Shown here: in pieces, positions 24,980-32,378 of the stretch
Position numbering within the stretch: position 1 is the first letter of the stretch
Layout of the letters: the number at the start of each line of letters is the position of its first letter
From: Candidatus Obscuribacterales bacterium
Lineage (GTDB): Bacteria > Cyanobacteriota > Vampirovibrionia > Obscuribacterales > Obscuribacteraceae
Assembly (NCBI GenBank): GCA_031292355.1
Contig: JARLHI010000039.1
Location: 1-38,311 of the forward strand
Direction of reading: 5' to 3'
Length of the DNA stretch: 38,311 bases
Notes under the pieces: model-generated
The model's database searches: none
Told to the model about the DNA's origin: nothing
Seen by the model: only the letters and a program-made list of their open reading frames with translations
Made by a program: the position numbers and the translations under genes

Positions 24980-25273
24980 GTGATGAACTTACTAACTAAT
25001 TCCCCCGACGAAATCGTGCGTTTGATCACTGAAACACACGAACAACTCAGTCAGCAAAGAGACCTGTCACCAAACAATGCTCTCGTCAATTTTCAATTGA
25101 CTCGCTTAGTCAATTTCGTCACCCAAACGCACCACGAACAAGATGCCAAAAACGCATTGCAAGTGCTCGCTGATCGTGGGCTCGTAAAAAAAATGCGCGT
25201 CCTCTGCCAGGAAGCCGAGTTTCAACTAGAGAAGTATTATTCATCAGCCATTCTGGAATTGAGCAGAAACTGA
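24980..25273 (+). CDS. N-terminal helical half of a split nicotianamine synthase-like enzyme
   Basis: A 97-residue all-helical protein. The order NALVNFQLTRLVNFV ... MRVLCQEAEFQLEKYYSSAI follows the N-domain of nicotianamine synthases, where plant proteins have N-x-LF-x-x-LV, then LIRLCSEAEGKLEAHYS. In known NAS and in bacterial CntL this domain is fused to the Rossmann domain. Here the ORF stops at 25273, and the Rossmann part starts as a separate ORF 26 bases later in another frame. The start may be GTG (24980) or ATG (24983); GAGGG is upstream. It probably works as one subunit with the next product. The assignment is from remembered family patterns, not from a search. Confidence 0.65.
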   Translation: MMNLLTNSPDEIVRLITETHEQLSQQRDLSPNNALVNFQLTRLVNFVTQTHHEQDAKNALQVLADRGLVKKMRVLCQEAEFQLEKYYSSAILELSRN

Positions 25274-25299
25274 TCGCTTGAGAGAATGGGATTCACCCA

Positions 25300-26013
25300 A
25301 TGCCTGCTGAACTAAAACTACTTGGAAATTTTCCCTATCTGGATCATTATCTTGAGCTGGCTAATATTGAACGTGAGCTTACTCACATCAAAAGCAATAG
25401 CAAGCTAGTGTTCGTCGGCGGCGGCCCAATGCCCCTTACGCCGATTGCCCTTGTTCTCATAGAAATTATTCTCAAAGCGGGATTGGGCAAAGAGTTTGAA
25501 GATTGCCTCAGTCTAAAAAAGGGTGATGAGAAACAGGCAGCGGTTGCAGCATTATTAGACAAGCTAGATACATCGAGTCTCGATCCTGATTACCACATCA
25601 TTTCAGTGGAAAAGGATACAGTGGCGGCAGAGCGTTCCAAAGAACTGCTCAAAGCTCTACATCTTGATCATGCAATCACTGTGCATAATGTCGCAGGGCA
25701 AGACATTAAAGTAGAACCAGGGTTCAAGACCTTTTTCATCGCCAGCATGGTCGTTGGTAAAGAAGAAGTGATGCGCAATATCATGCGTCAAATTCCTGAA
25801 GGTGAAGAAGTACTCTTTCTGGTGCGCAGTGTAGAGCAATCAAACTTGCGCGAACTTCTTTACGAACCAATTGAAGAGATGCTCGAAGAAATCGAACAGA
25901 AATATCCAGCACTTCAAAGGCACGACTCTTACACGCCGCCTCCAGGCTCAGCCTTGATTAACTCGGTGCACGTTTATAAATTCAAAAATTTGGCAACTCC
26001 TGTTCTTGATTGA
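25300..26013 (+). CDS. Rossmann-fold half of a split nicotianamine synthase-like enzyme
   Basis: A 237-residue protein beginning with GNFPYLDHYLELANIERELT, the counterpart of the FPYYSNYxxLSKLEYEL helix of NAS. The SAM-binding loop VFVGGGPMPLTPIAL (residues 38-51) matches the NAS xFIGSGPLPxTS loop. FFIASMVVGKEEVMRNIMRQ, FLVRSVEQSNLRELLYEP and ALINSVHVYK match the later NAS blocks. Such enzymes transfer 3-aminobutyrate from SAM to an amino acid or to a growing chain, giving nicotianamine-like or opine-precursor metal ligands. An insertion of about 25 residues (near 60-90) is not in plant NAS. The ribosome site is weak (GGGA), so translation may be coupled to the first half. Confidence 0.75.
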   Translation: MPAELKLLGNFPYLDHYLELANIERELTHIKSNSKLVFVGGGPMPLTPIALVLIEIILKAGLGKEFEDCLSLKKGDEKQAAVAALLDKLDTSSLDPDYHIISVEKDTVAAERSKELLKALHLDHAITVHNVAGQDIKVEPGFKTFFIASMVVGKEEVMRNIMRQIPEGEEVLFLVRSVEQSNLRELLYEPIEEMLEEIEQKYPALQRHDSYTPPPGSALINSVHVYKFKNLATPVLD

Positions 26014-26043
26014 CACATCATCAAAATCATTTGGAAGGTAAAA

Positions 26044-26715
26044 ATGGCAAAGTACGCGACATGGCTTAAGGACGAAAAACAAGAAGTATCGATGGGCGAA
26101 CAGCATAAGCCGTTCTGGCAATGCATGATCAACAAATCTGTTGAAACCAGTTTGTCTCAAAAGATTGTTCTTGATTTTGGTTGCGGAACTGGTGGCTTTC
26201 TGCGCACACTGTACGCCGAACACCCATTTAAGGCTGGTGTTGGCGTCGACTTGGCCGAAAGCTCAGTCGATATGGCTAATCGCAACAAAAGCTCGATGCC
26301 TCTGGAATATTATGTGGCTGGTAGCGCACCAGATCTTTCCAATAAATTCGATGTTGCCTTCAGTTATGAAGTCATTTATTTAATGCCAGACTTGCGCGCT
26401 CATGCGCGTTTCATCGCGAATAGCCTCAAAGAAGGCGGCGTTTATTATGCAGCGACCGGTTGTCACACAGCCAATCCAATGTGGGAAGAATGGAAAAAAG
26501 TAATCGAAAGAAAATCAGAATTGCCATGCACTGATTATTCGCCAGAGGATTTTGTTGCTGCTTTCGAAGCAGAGGGCTTCACCGCAGCTGGACAACAACT
26601 GGGTTTCGATGGATTTGTGCCTTTGAATCTGCACCCGGAATATTATCCAACCACGCAATCTAGCATTAACTATTACAAGCGTGATGTGATCATTTTCCAG
26701 TTCACTAAAAAGTAA
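26044..26715 (+). CDS. class I SAM-dependent methyltransferase
   Basis: A 223-residue Rossmann methyltransferase. Motif I is VLDFGCGTGG (residues 42-51), followed by an acidic residue at the end of strand 2 (GVGVDLAESSVDMA). A hydrophobic motif FSYEVIYLMPDLRAH lies in the post-II position and LKEGGVYYAATG in motif III. The fold is that of small-molecule methyltransferases of the UbiE/SmtA type. A GGAAGG site precedes the ATG by about six bases. Between an NAS-like pair and a PLP enzyme it probably methylates an amino or carboxyl group of the pathway product. Confidence 0.85.
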   Translation: MAKYATWLKDEKQEVSMGEQHKPFWQCMINKSVETSLSQKIVLDFGCGTGGFLRTLYAEHPFKAGVGVDLAESSVDMANRNKSSMPLEYYVAGSAPDLSNKFDVAFSYEVIYLMPDLRAHARFIANSLKEGGVYYAATGCHTANPMWEEWKKVIERKSELPCTDYSPEDFVAAFEAEGFTAAGQQLGFDGFVPLNLHPEYYPTTQSSINYYKRDVIIFQFTKK

Positions 26716-26734
26716 ATTTCGGAGTCGTGAGCTG

Positions 26735-27874
26735 GTGGTCGCAAAGGTGATGAAAGAGTCTGGCCGAGCAAGGGATCTTGCTACGCCTTACTTTGCTTTT
26801 GATAAAACCATTCTCGAAAAAAATGTGCAGAGTGTTATGGACTATGCGCGTGAGCATAAGTTCAAAGTGCGCCCGCACATAAAAGCGCATAAATCAATTG
26901 CTCTTGCTCAATGGCAGATGAGTCTTGGTGCAAATGGTCTTTGCGCTGCCAAAGTGAGCGAATGTGAGCCGTTTCTCGATCTGGATTTCGAAGATTTGCT
27001 GATTGCTTATCCGCCGGTTGGTGCTCATCGTATCGCGAAGCTAATAGACATTGCCGCAAAAAAGCCGCTTTTACTCTCGGTCGATTCGCCTGCTCAGGTA
27101 GTCGCCTTAGGTGAAGCTCTGGGAAGCGTTGATTTTTCAATTAAGCTGCTTATTGAAATTGACACTGGTGCCAAACGTTGTGGTATCAATTCGGTCGCGC
27201 AGGTGCAGGCGATTATTGACGCGGTTGCAAAATATCCTGCTCTTGTGCTTAAGGGTGCAATGCTCTACAACGGACATTTGTGGGGAGAGCGTGCCAGTGC
27301 TGACGCCACTTTTGCTGAAATCAATGCGATGTGGAAGCCTATTTATCAGGCAATACTCCAAGGCATGAAAGACTTGCCCAGTTCCGTAGACGAAGAAATT
27401 CTGGTTTCTTCGGCCTCGACGCCTTCACTTTTTAATTCGCATAAAATCGCTCACGTCAATGAAATCCGTTACGGCACCTGCGCCTTCAACGACTTCTGGT
27501 TGGTGAAAATGAATTACTGCACAATTGCTGATTGCGCTGGCGCTGTTGTGAGCACTGTTATTTCGCAGGCGGCAGAAGGTCGCGTCATGATAGACGCTGG
27601 TTCAAAGGCCCTTAGCCCGCATTATGTTTGGGGTCCGGAGAATTTTGGCTACGGTTTTATTCTGGAACATCCAGATGCGTTGCTTTTTAAGTTGCACGAA
27701 GAGATTGGCTGGGTTGATACATCGCGCTGCGCGAATCCGCCCCAAATAGGCGATCGCCTAACGATTATTCCTGCTATGACTGCCTTGACTCTTAATCAAT
27801 ACGACAATTTCTATCTGCTCGAAAACGGTGCGCTAGTTAAGCAACCAGTCGATGCGCGCGGAATGCTCGAATAA
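26735..27874 (+). CDS. fold-type III PLP enzyme (D-threonine aldolase / D-serine dehydratase group, atypical)
   Basis: A 379-residue protein with an alanine-racemase-like barrel. The PLP lysine is expected at K50 in RPHIKAHKS, the family's RPHxKxHK motif. Later blocks IDTGAKRCGI, VNEIRYGTCAFND and MIDAGSKALS fit the same group. In aldolases and dehydratases of this group a C-terminal P-N-H-x-C/D segment binds a catalytic metal. Here it reads PAMTALTLNQYD (346-357), with Met and Ala in place of the ligands. The enzyme is therefore unlikely to be a standard aldolase or dehydratase; a racemase or epimerase role on an amino acid substrate is possible. The start is GTG at 26735 or ATG at 26750. 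It is the last gene of the operon. Confidence 0.8.
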   Translation: MVAKVMKESGRARDLATPYFAFDKTILEKNVQSVMDYAREHKFKVRPHIKAHKSIALAQWQMSLGANGLCAAKVSECEPFLDLDFEDLLIAYPPVGAHRIAKLIDIAAKKPLLLSVDSPAQVVALGEALGSVDFSIKLLIEIDTGAKRCGINSVAQVQAIIDAVAKYPALVLKGAMLYNGHLWGERASADATFAEINAMWKPIYQAILQGMKDLPSSVDEEILVSSASTPSLFNSHKIAHVNEIRYGTCAFNDFWLVKMNYCTIADCAGAVVSTVISQAAEGRVMIDAGSKALSPHYVWGPENFGYGFILEHPDALLFKLHEEIGWVDTSRCANPPQIGDRLTIIPAMTALTLNQYDNFYLLENGALVKQPVDARGMLE

Positions 27875-27908
27875 GCGAATTTTTTAAATTAGAAGGTCGC
27901 ATGAGCCG

Positions 27909-27931
27909 CGCGAAGCGGTGATCGCTTTGCG
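27909..27931. other. hairpin downstream of the operon
   Basis: CGCGAAGCG (27909-27917) pairs with CGCTTTGCG (27923-27931) with one G-U pair and a 5-base loop. No T-run follows, so it is probably an RNA 3'-end or pause structure and not a terminator by itself. Confidence 0.35.
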
Positions 27932-28004
27932 TGGGGAAATTCCCTGTGGAGCAGCGTTTTCAGACACACAAAAGAATGACTTAGCGGGGTTGTTTTAGGT
28001 AGTT

Positions 28005-28032
28005 TGAGGGTATCTTTACCCTCATTTTCTTT
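28005..28032 (+). terminator. intrinsic terminator of the NAS-like operon
   Basis: TGAGGGTA (28005-28012) / TACCCTCA (28017-28024) with a TCTT loop is followed by TTTTCTTT. It lies 130 bases after the stop of the PLP gene and before the hydrolase gene. Confidence 0.7.
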
Positions 28033-28187
28033 AAGCGAAAAATCCAAACTCAAGTCTCATTCAACTGCATTACTTTCATTAATTGCGTTTTCTCCTAGCA
28101 GCAATCACTGTCCATTTTGAGCCGCCGCTCGATGCCAGTGAAGACGTTGATTTGACTTTCGCTTGAACAACCGAACTGGAGCTTCCC

Positions 28188-29249
28188 ATGCTGAGAGAAA
28201 TCTTTAGCAGTGAATTCTGGCGCGCACTTTTTTCGCCGAATCCGCCCGCAGAACCCCGTCAACCGCCAAGGCACTATTCCGAAACCGAAGTCTCGTTCTA
28301 CAGCAATGGCAATATTCTTTCCGGCACCCTGACTGTTCCTCACTCTGTTGTTGGCTTGCCCTGCACAGTTGCAGTTCTCATCCATGGTTCTGGGCGGATG
28401 GATCGCAACTCGCTTCGATATGGCCACAAGCCCTTTGAGGTCATCGCTGACGAACTGAGTGAGAACGACATCGCTGTGTTGCGTTATGACAAGCGCGGCA
28501 TCGGCAGCAGCGAGGGCGATTATCAAACGGCGACGACTTTCGACTTTGCCGACGATGCAGCCGCCGCCGTAGACTACATCAAAACTCTGCCTGGGCTCGG
28601 TGCCGAGAAAATCGTCTTGATTGGTCACAGCGAAGGCGGCATGATTGCCTCCATCGTCGCGAACCGTTCCAACGATATCGACGCCGTCATCATGCTCGCC
28701 GCTCCGGCTTTGCCTGGTGACGAATTGATGCTCGGGCAGATCGCCTACGCTTGTCGTATGAATAATCTAAGCGAAGAACAGACCGGTAACCAGCTTGACT
28801 TTGCCAGGCATTGTTATCGTTTGCTCCTCGAACATCCCGACAACAAGGAAGCTATACCGCTCATCGAAGCTTTGATTGCCGCAAACACCGATGCTTCGGT
28901 CAACCAGGTGGTATTGCTCGGCGCCGTTGCTGCTGACGAAATCACCTCCAACTGGGACCGCATCTTCCTGTCTTACGATCCGCGTCCGGCTCTTACGGCA
29001 TTGCGTTGCCCGGTGCTCGCCCTGCATGGATTGAACGATAAGCAGGTGCTTGCAGCTGACCACTTGCCGGAGATGCGTGCTGCTCTTGCGAAGTCTGCTG
29101 CAGATTACTCTGTGGTGGAAATTAGTGGTGTCAATCATATTCTGCAGTGCTGCCCCACAGGAGCGGTGTCAGAATATGCGGGCATCGAGCAGGACATAGA
29201 TCCGTACATTCTGGGTCTGGTGCTGAGCTTCATCGAACGCGTCGCTTAG
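28188..29249 (+). CDS. alpha/beta hydrolase
   Basis: A 353-residue serine hydrolase of the dienelactone-hydrolase/esterase type. The oxyanion motif is HGSGRMDRN, the DKRGIGSSEG loop follows, and the nucleophile elbow is GHSEGG (Ser148). The acid is probably the Asp in HGLNDKQV and the base the His in SGVNHILQ. A helical cap (about residues 185-260) separates the two halves. There is no signal peptide; the N-terminal 30 residues are Pro-rich. GGAG precedes the ATG by seven bases. It is a single gene with its own terminator. The substrate is not predictable from sequence. Confidence 0.85.
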   Translation: MLREIFSSEFWRALFSPNPPAEPRQPPRHYSETEVSFYSNGNILSGTLTVPHSVVGLPCTVAVLIHGSGRMDRNSLRYGHKPFEVIADELSENDIAVLRYDKRGIGSSEGDYQTATTFDFADDAAAAVDYIKTLPGLGAEKIVLIGHSEGGMIASIVANRSNDIDAVIMLAAPALPGDELMLGQIAYACRMNNLSEEQTGNQLDFARHCYRLLLEHPDNKEAIPLIEALIAANTDASVNQVVLLGAVAADEITSNWDRIFLSYDPRPALTALRCPVLALHGLNDKQVLAADHLPEMRAALAKSAADYSVVEISGVNHILQCCPTGAVSEYAGIEQDIDPYILGLVLSFIERVA

Positions 29250-29265
29250 CGTTCGTCTCAAAGAA

Positions 29266-29315
29266 AGTGGCAAGACGCAGGGGTTGTGAAACTCCTTCGT
29301 CTTGCTGCTTTTTTC
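29266..29315 (+). terminator. intrinsic terminator of the hydrolase gene
   Basis: AGTGGCAAGACG (29266-29277) pairs with CGTCTTGCTGCT (29298-29309) with G-U pairs and is followed by TTTTTT. The 16-base intergenic motif (29321-29336, one mismatch) comes just after it. Confidence 0.7.
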
Positions 29316-29320
29316 ATTTA

Positions 29321-29336
29321 TCTTTTTAGGCAATGT
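29321..29336 (+). repeat. copy 2 of the 16-base intergenic motif
   Basis: TCTTTTTAGGCAATGT differs in one base from the copies at 22245 and 33083. It has the same position relative to a terminator T-run as the copy after dabA. Confidence 0.5.
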
Positions 29337-29340
29337 TGTG

Positions 29341-29388
29341 CAAAGAAAATCTCAGAAAGGACGTGGTGCAACTTAGACCACGTCCTTT
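29341..29388 (-). terminator. terminator of the coiled-coil gene
   Basis: A 13-bp perfect stem GAAAGGACGTGGT (29355-29367) / ACCACGTCCTTTC (29377-29389) is followed on the minus strand by TGAGATTTTCTTTG. It lies 27 bases after the stop of the minus-strand gene. Confidence 0.65.
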
Positions 29389-29415
29389 CCGATATTCATC
29401 TCCAGGATTGAGTTC

Positions 29416-30048
29416 TCAGTGCCTCGTGGGCTTCCAGGAATCTTCTTCCTGATTCTCGCCCAAAAGGGCTTCGTCGAAATCGACTCCCCCTTCTTCGTAG
29501 GCTTCTTCAAGCGCTTGCTCGCGCATGTGAGCGTCCAGTTCGTGAAAAACTGGAAACCCATACGCCGGGTAGAACGCCATCAAGCGCGGTTCCAGCTTTT
29601 CGAGCATGATCTGCACTTGTTGGTAGGTCTGAGCTTCGGCTGCTTTTGCACCGTCGAGATCTTCCAACAGTGACGAATGTTGCTCGTAGGCGTCTGCGAT
29701 GTCCTGTCTAAAAACATGCGGAAGCCGCTTCTTTTGCAGCTCAGCGTGGTAGCCCTGGCGCAGGGTTTCGTGCTTCGTGGTGAAGCGTTCGTAATCGCTG
29801 CGCAACACCCTTGCTTGTTCTCCTAGTTGCATAAGCAAGCCAATTTTCTCGGCGAGGTAAGCAGCTGAGTCGGGTACTCCGTTTTCCAAACGCTCGACGT
29901 ACTCATGCTGAAATTCAGCCAGAGCCTCGCGCGCTTCCATCGTTTTCTTGGCACGGGTTTCGACTGCTTTTCGTTCTTCGCGGCTGATTTGTGCGGTGCG
30001 AAAGCCGCCCGCAATCCTCAGCCTGATTTGCGATGGTGTGAGCGTCAT
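29416..30048 (-). CDS. coiled-coil protein of unknown function
   Basis: A 210-residue, highly charged protein, almost entirely helical. Heptad-like spacing runs from about residue 22 to 150 (for example SREERKAVETRAKKTMEARE). The C-terminal 30 residues are strongly acidic (ALEEAYEEGG, GENQEED). There is no signal peptide or membrane segment. AAGGA lies seven bases before the ATG. It follows the HAD phosphatase gene on the same strand, with a GC-rich hairpin in the 74-base gap. No family is recognised. Confidence 0.6.
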   Translation of the reverse strand: MTLTPSQIRLRIAGGFRTAQISREERKAVETRAKKTMEAREALAEFQHEYVERLENGVPDSAAYLAEKIGLLMQLGEQARVLRSDYERFTTKHETLRQGYHAELQKKRLPHVFRQDIADAYEQHSSLLEDLDGAKAAEAQTYQQVQIMLEKLEPRLMAFYPAYGFPVFHELDAHMREQALEEAYEEGGVDFDEALLGENQEEDSWKPTRH

Positions 30049-30063
30049 GAGACATCCTTGTCA

Positions 30064-30095
30064 CGCCCTGGCGGCCGACTGGGGCCGTCAGGGCG
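30064..30095 (-). other. GC-rich hairpin between the HAD and coiled-coil genes
   Basis: CGCCCTGGCGGCC (30064-30076) and GGCCGTCAGGGCG (30083-30095) form a 13-bp stem with one G-U pair and a 6-base loop. No T-run follows. It ends about 7 bases before the ribosome site of the downstream gene and may adjust the relative expression of the two. Confidence 0.5.
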
Positions 30096-30122
30096 GAAGC
30101 GGTTGTGAAACGAGCATCAGAT

Positions 30123-31082
30123 TCAAGCCGCCTTTACTCGGGCAGACTTGCGCCTGTTTGCTCGAAGGATTGGAATCACATCGGCATAGGTGGTGAGCAC
30201 TTTGTGGATTGGCGGAAGCCTTGGCGGCATCGCGACCTGTTGCCAGAAAATGGTTTTGTCGTGGAACGGGTTCAAAATTGACGACACCACCTCGGTGTAC
30301 TGAGGAGGTGTGAAATCATTGACACCATAGCGAGCGAAACCAAATCGCATGCCGAGCGCATGGGCGACACCGCCATCTTTCTGGCAGCTATCCCCAAGCA
30401 TGATCGCTTGTGCAACAGTGACTTTGAAATCGCTGAGCACTTGCAGCAATCCCTGGGTGTTCGGCTTCTCGAAAGTCCTCGGCAATTGCACTATTTTCGA
30501 CGTGTCAAAGCCTGATGCCAGTCCGAGGACACGTTGCAGACGCTCGAAACAGAAGTCGAAATCGGCTTGGTTCCAGACTTCGGCGCCCTGTGGGATGTGC
30601 GGTTCAAGTGAGTAGACACCAGCTACCCGCTTGTTCAGTCCAAGAGCCGTGAGCTTCGCGAGCGTGGCTTGCATTGGTGCGTCGCTCAAGATGGCAACTT
30701 TGGCACCAAGCAGTTCAGCCTCGTCGAAAGTTTCACGCACGCCCGGAAACGCTGAACAGTATTTGTTGAGCACGCTATCCACGATGTTGAAGTAAGGCTT
30801 CGTCACCTGCTCAACGAACTCTTCATGAGTGCCTTTCCACTTTTCAGCGAAATACGGACCAACGAAGGGAAAGGCTGTCTCGAGAGCGAGGTGGTTGATC
30901 ATGTTGCGACCGATTTCACCACCGACGATTTCAATTGGTTCTTTCATAGCAGCGGCCACGATTGGGATTGCAGCCAACATGGCGGGCGCAAACCAGAAGT
31001 GGACTGACAGAATGGTGCCATCATTGTCCGAGACAACGAGCTTGGTCTGTCGTTTAGTGCGGGATGTGATTTTTCTGGTCAT
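30123..31082 (-). CDS. HAD-superfamily hydrolase
   Basis: A 319-residue phosphatase-type HAD protein. Motif I is VVSDNDGTIL, with nucleophile D19 and acid D21. Motif II is AILSDAPM (Ser). Motif III Lys lies in FEKPNTQG. Motif IV is IMLGDSCQKDGG. A helical cap lies between motifs I and II (about residues 27-125). The class I HAD fold usually removes phosphate from small molecules. The C-terminal 50 residues form a basic tail (RANRRKSARVKAA) beyond the catalytic core. The ATG at 31082 has GGA seven bases upstream. It probably forms an operon with the coiled-coil gene downstream. Confidence 0.8.
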   Translation of the reverse strand: MTRKITSRTKRQTKLVVSDNDGTILSVHFWFAPAMLAAIPIVAAAMKEPIEIVGGEIGRNMINHLALETAFPFVGPYFAEKWKGTHEEFVEQVTKPYFNIVDSVLNKYCSAFPGVRETFDEAELLGAKVAILSDAPMQATLAKLTALGLNKRVAGVYSLEPHIPQGAEVWNQADFDFCFERLQRVLGLASGFDTSKIVQLPRTFEKPNTQGLLQVLSDFKVTVAQAIMLGDSCQKDGGVAHALGMRFGFARYGVNDFTPPQYTEVVSSILNPFHDKTIFWQQVAMPPRLPPIHKVLTTYADVIPILRANRRKSARVKAA

Positions 31083-31713
31083 GGTTGTTCCAGACGTTTA
31101 GTTCGTTGTTGCACAAGACACTCGGCTCATATCGCTCGATTGTCACGGGTAAGGTGTTGGCGGAAACTAATGGAGAAAAATGCGCGCAGGCTCCAGTAAA
31201 ACAAAAAGAAAAGTGATACTTACTTCTCTCACATACGTTCTTGTTTTTCTCATTACTGATCCTGCGGAAATAATTCATATCGACTGCTGTCTGAATTTGC
31301 CAATGACCGGCAGGTGCAGCTTTTTAGTCTTTTTGAGCCTTGAAAGCGTTCGTCAGTAACCAGGTGATTTCTCTATAAACTCGCGCCTGCAGGGGTGGTT
31401 AAGGTTAGCGCGCTTAACGCAAAGCAGAGACTATTGTTTCCCTTAGCGCTAGATGAGCGAGCGTTCATGCGGCGTGAAATACGTAGTGGCACGCTCGGTT
31501 AGTCGGTTTGAGGTTTGGAAACACCGTCAAATTCAGTTAGTTATTGGTATATCCACTTTTTTCACACACAAGGTTTCTGGAACAGCTCTCATCTATCACC
31601 GTCAAGAAAAGCCATCGATTTTTAGGCATGTTCTGTGTTGATTTTTGGGCCGCCTCATTCTGGAAATCTGTGATGTTCGCTTGTGGTGTCACTTTTAACC
31701 TGGGAAAAAACCG
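31083..31713. other. long intergenic region
   Basis: About 630 bases between divergent genes. Short frames (for example 31453-31641, plus strand) lack ribosome sites and family character. The octamer palindrome TAGCGCTA is at 31445-31452. I see no other structure. Confidence 0.35.
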
Positions 31714-31950
31714 ATGAAAAACCAACTCGCTACTGCTCTGTCTGCGCTTTCTCTCTCCGTCATTTTTGCAAGCAGCCAGGCTTTTGCTGATTGCAGCTGC
31801 CATCTCCTGCCGCCCCCGCCGCCGCCTGTGGTTCACCACTACGGTTGCGATAGTTGCAATCGCGATGGCGCACTCCGTCATGAACGTTGCTGGCAGATTC
31901 CCATTCAGCGTGATGGTCAGACTGTCGGTTTTCGTCGAGTCTGCGAATAA
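31714..31950 (+). CDS. small exported cysteine-rich protein
   Basis: A 78-residue protein with a signal peptide (LSALSLSVIFASSQAFA, cleavage near residue 25). The mature part is about 53 residues. It begins DCSCHLLP, then six prolines, and contains CDSCN and two further cysteines. The six cysteines, with CxC and CxxC spacing plus histidines, could bind metal or form disulfides. A GGGA lies upstream of the ATG. The gene is followed 43 bases later by another small gene on the same strand. Confidence 0.6.
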   Translation: MKNQLATALSALSLSVIFASSQAFADCSCHLLPPPPPPVVHHYGCDSCNRDGALRHERCWQIPIQRDGQTVGFRRVCE

Positions 31951-31993
31951 TGGTGTTTCTGCTCCCATCCTCACTTAGCCATTGGAAGTACTT

Positions 31994-32272
31994 ATGACTG
32001 CAACCGTAACCTCGATTAATTCGGCGCGCCATCCACTCTCGCGAACCGTACAGTATTCGGAGATCGTGAAGGAGAGTGATTCACTGCTGCATTACTGTTT
32101 GATGTTGCTCGAGCAACTCGACGTCGTACGCTCGGGTCACACCATCGATATCACTCGCAGAACGTTGCCTGCCGCGGTTACTCGTGCCCAAGCTTCATTG
32201 CTCGAGCGCGGGTATCCGACTGAGTTCAAGGAAGGCGGAGAACACGGCTTCGGCTATCTCATCTTTGCTTGA
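31994..32272 (+). CDS. small protein of unknown function
   Basis: A 92-residue soluble protein (MTATVTSINSARHPLSRTVQ...) with one helical stretch (SDSLLHYCLMLLEQLDVV) and an Arg-rich middle. No family is recognised. The ATG at 31994 has GGAAG upstream; a TTG at 31982 is less likely. It probably shares a transcript with the small exported protein before it. A terminator follows. Confidence 0.55.
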   Translation: MTATVTSINSARHPLSRTVQYSEIVKESDSLLHYCLMLLEQLDVVRSGHTIDITRRTLPAAVTRAQASLLERGYPTEFKEGGEHGFGYLIFA

Positions 32273-32281
32273 ATCGAGCCT

Positions 32282-32323
32282 GAGTGAGTCTCTGATTTTC
32301 CAATCCGAGGCTTACTCTTTTTG
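32282..32323 (+). terminator. intrinsic terminator of the two small genes
   Basis: GAGTGAGTCTC (32282-32292) pairs over 11 positions with GAGGCTTACTC (32307-32317), with two G-U pairs, and is followed by TTTTTGTT. Confidence 0.65.
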
Positions 32324-32378
32324 TTGTAGCTTTGCTTGAATAGGTTTTTTTCGGTAGCATTAGTTTGAATCTTTGAAT

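Noticed and set aside
28095..28628. Minus-strand ORF of 177 codons opposite the alpha/beta hydrolase
   Set aside because: The plus strand encodes a complete hydrolase with a GHSEGG motif there, and the minus frame has no ribosome site or recognisable domain.
31453..31641. 62-codon plus-strand ORF in the 31.1-31.7 kb gap
   Set aside because: No ribosome site and no protein-like features.
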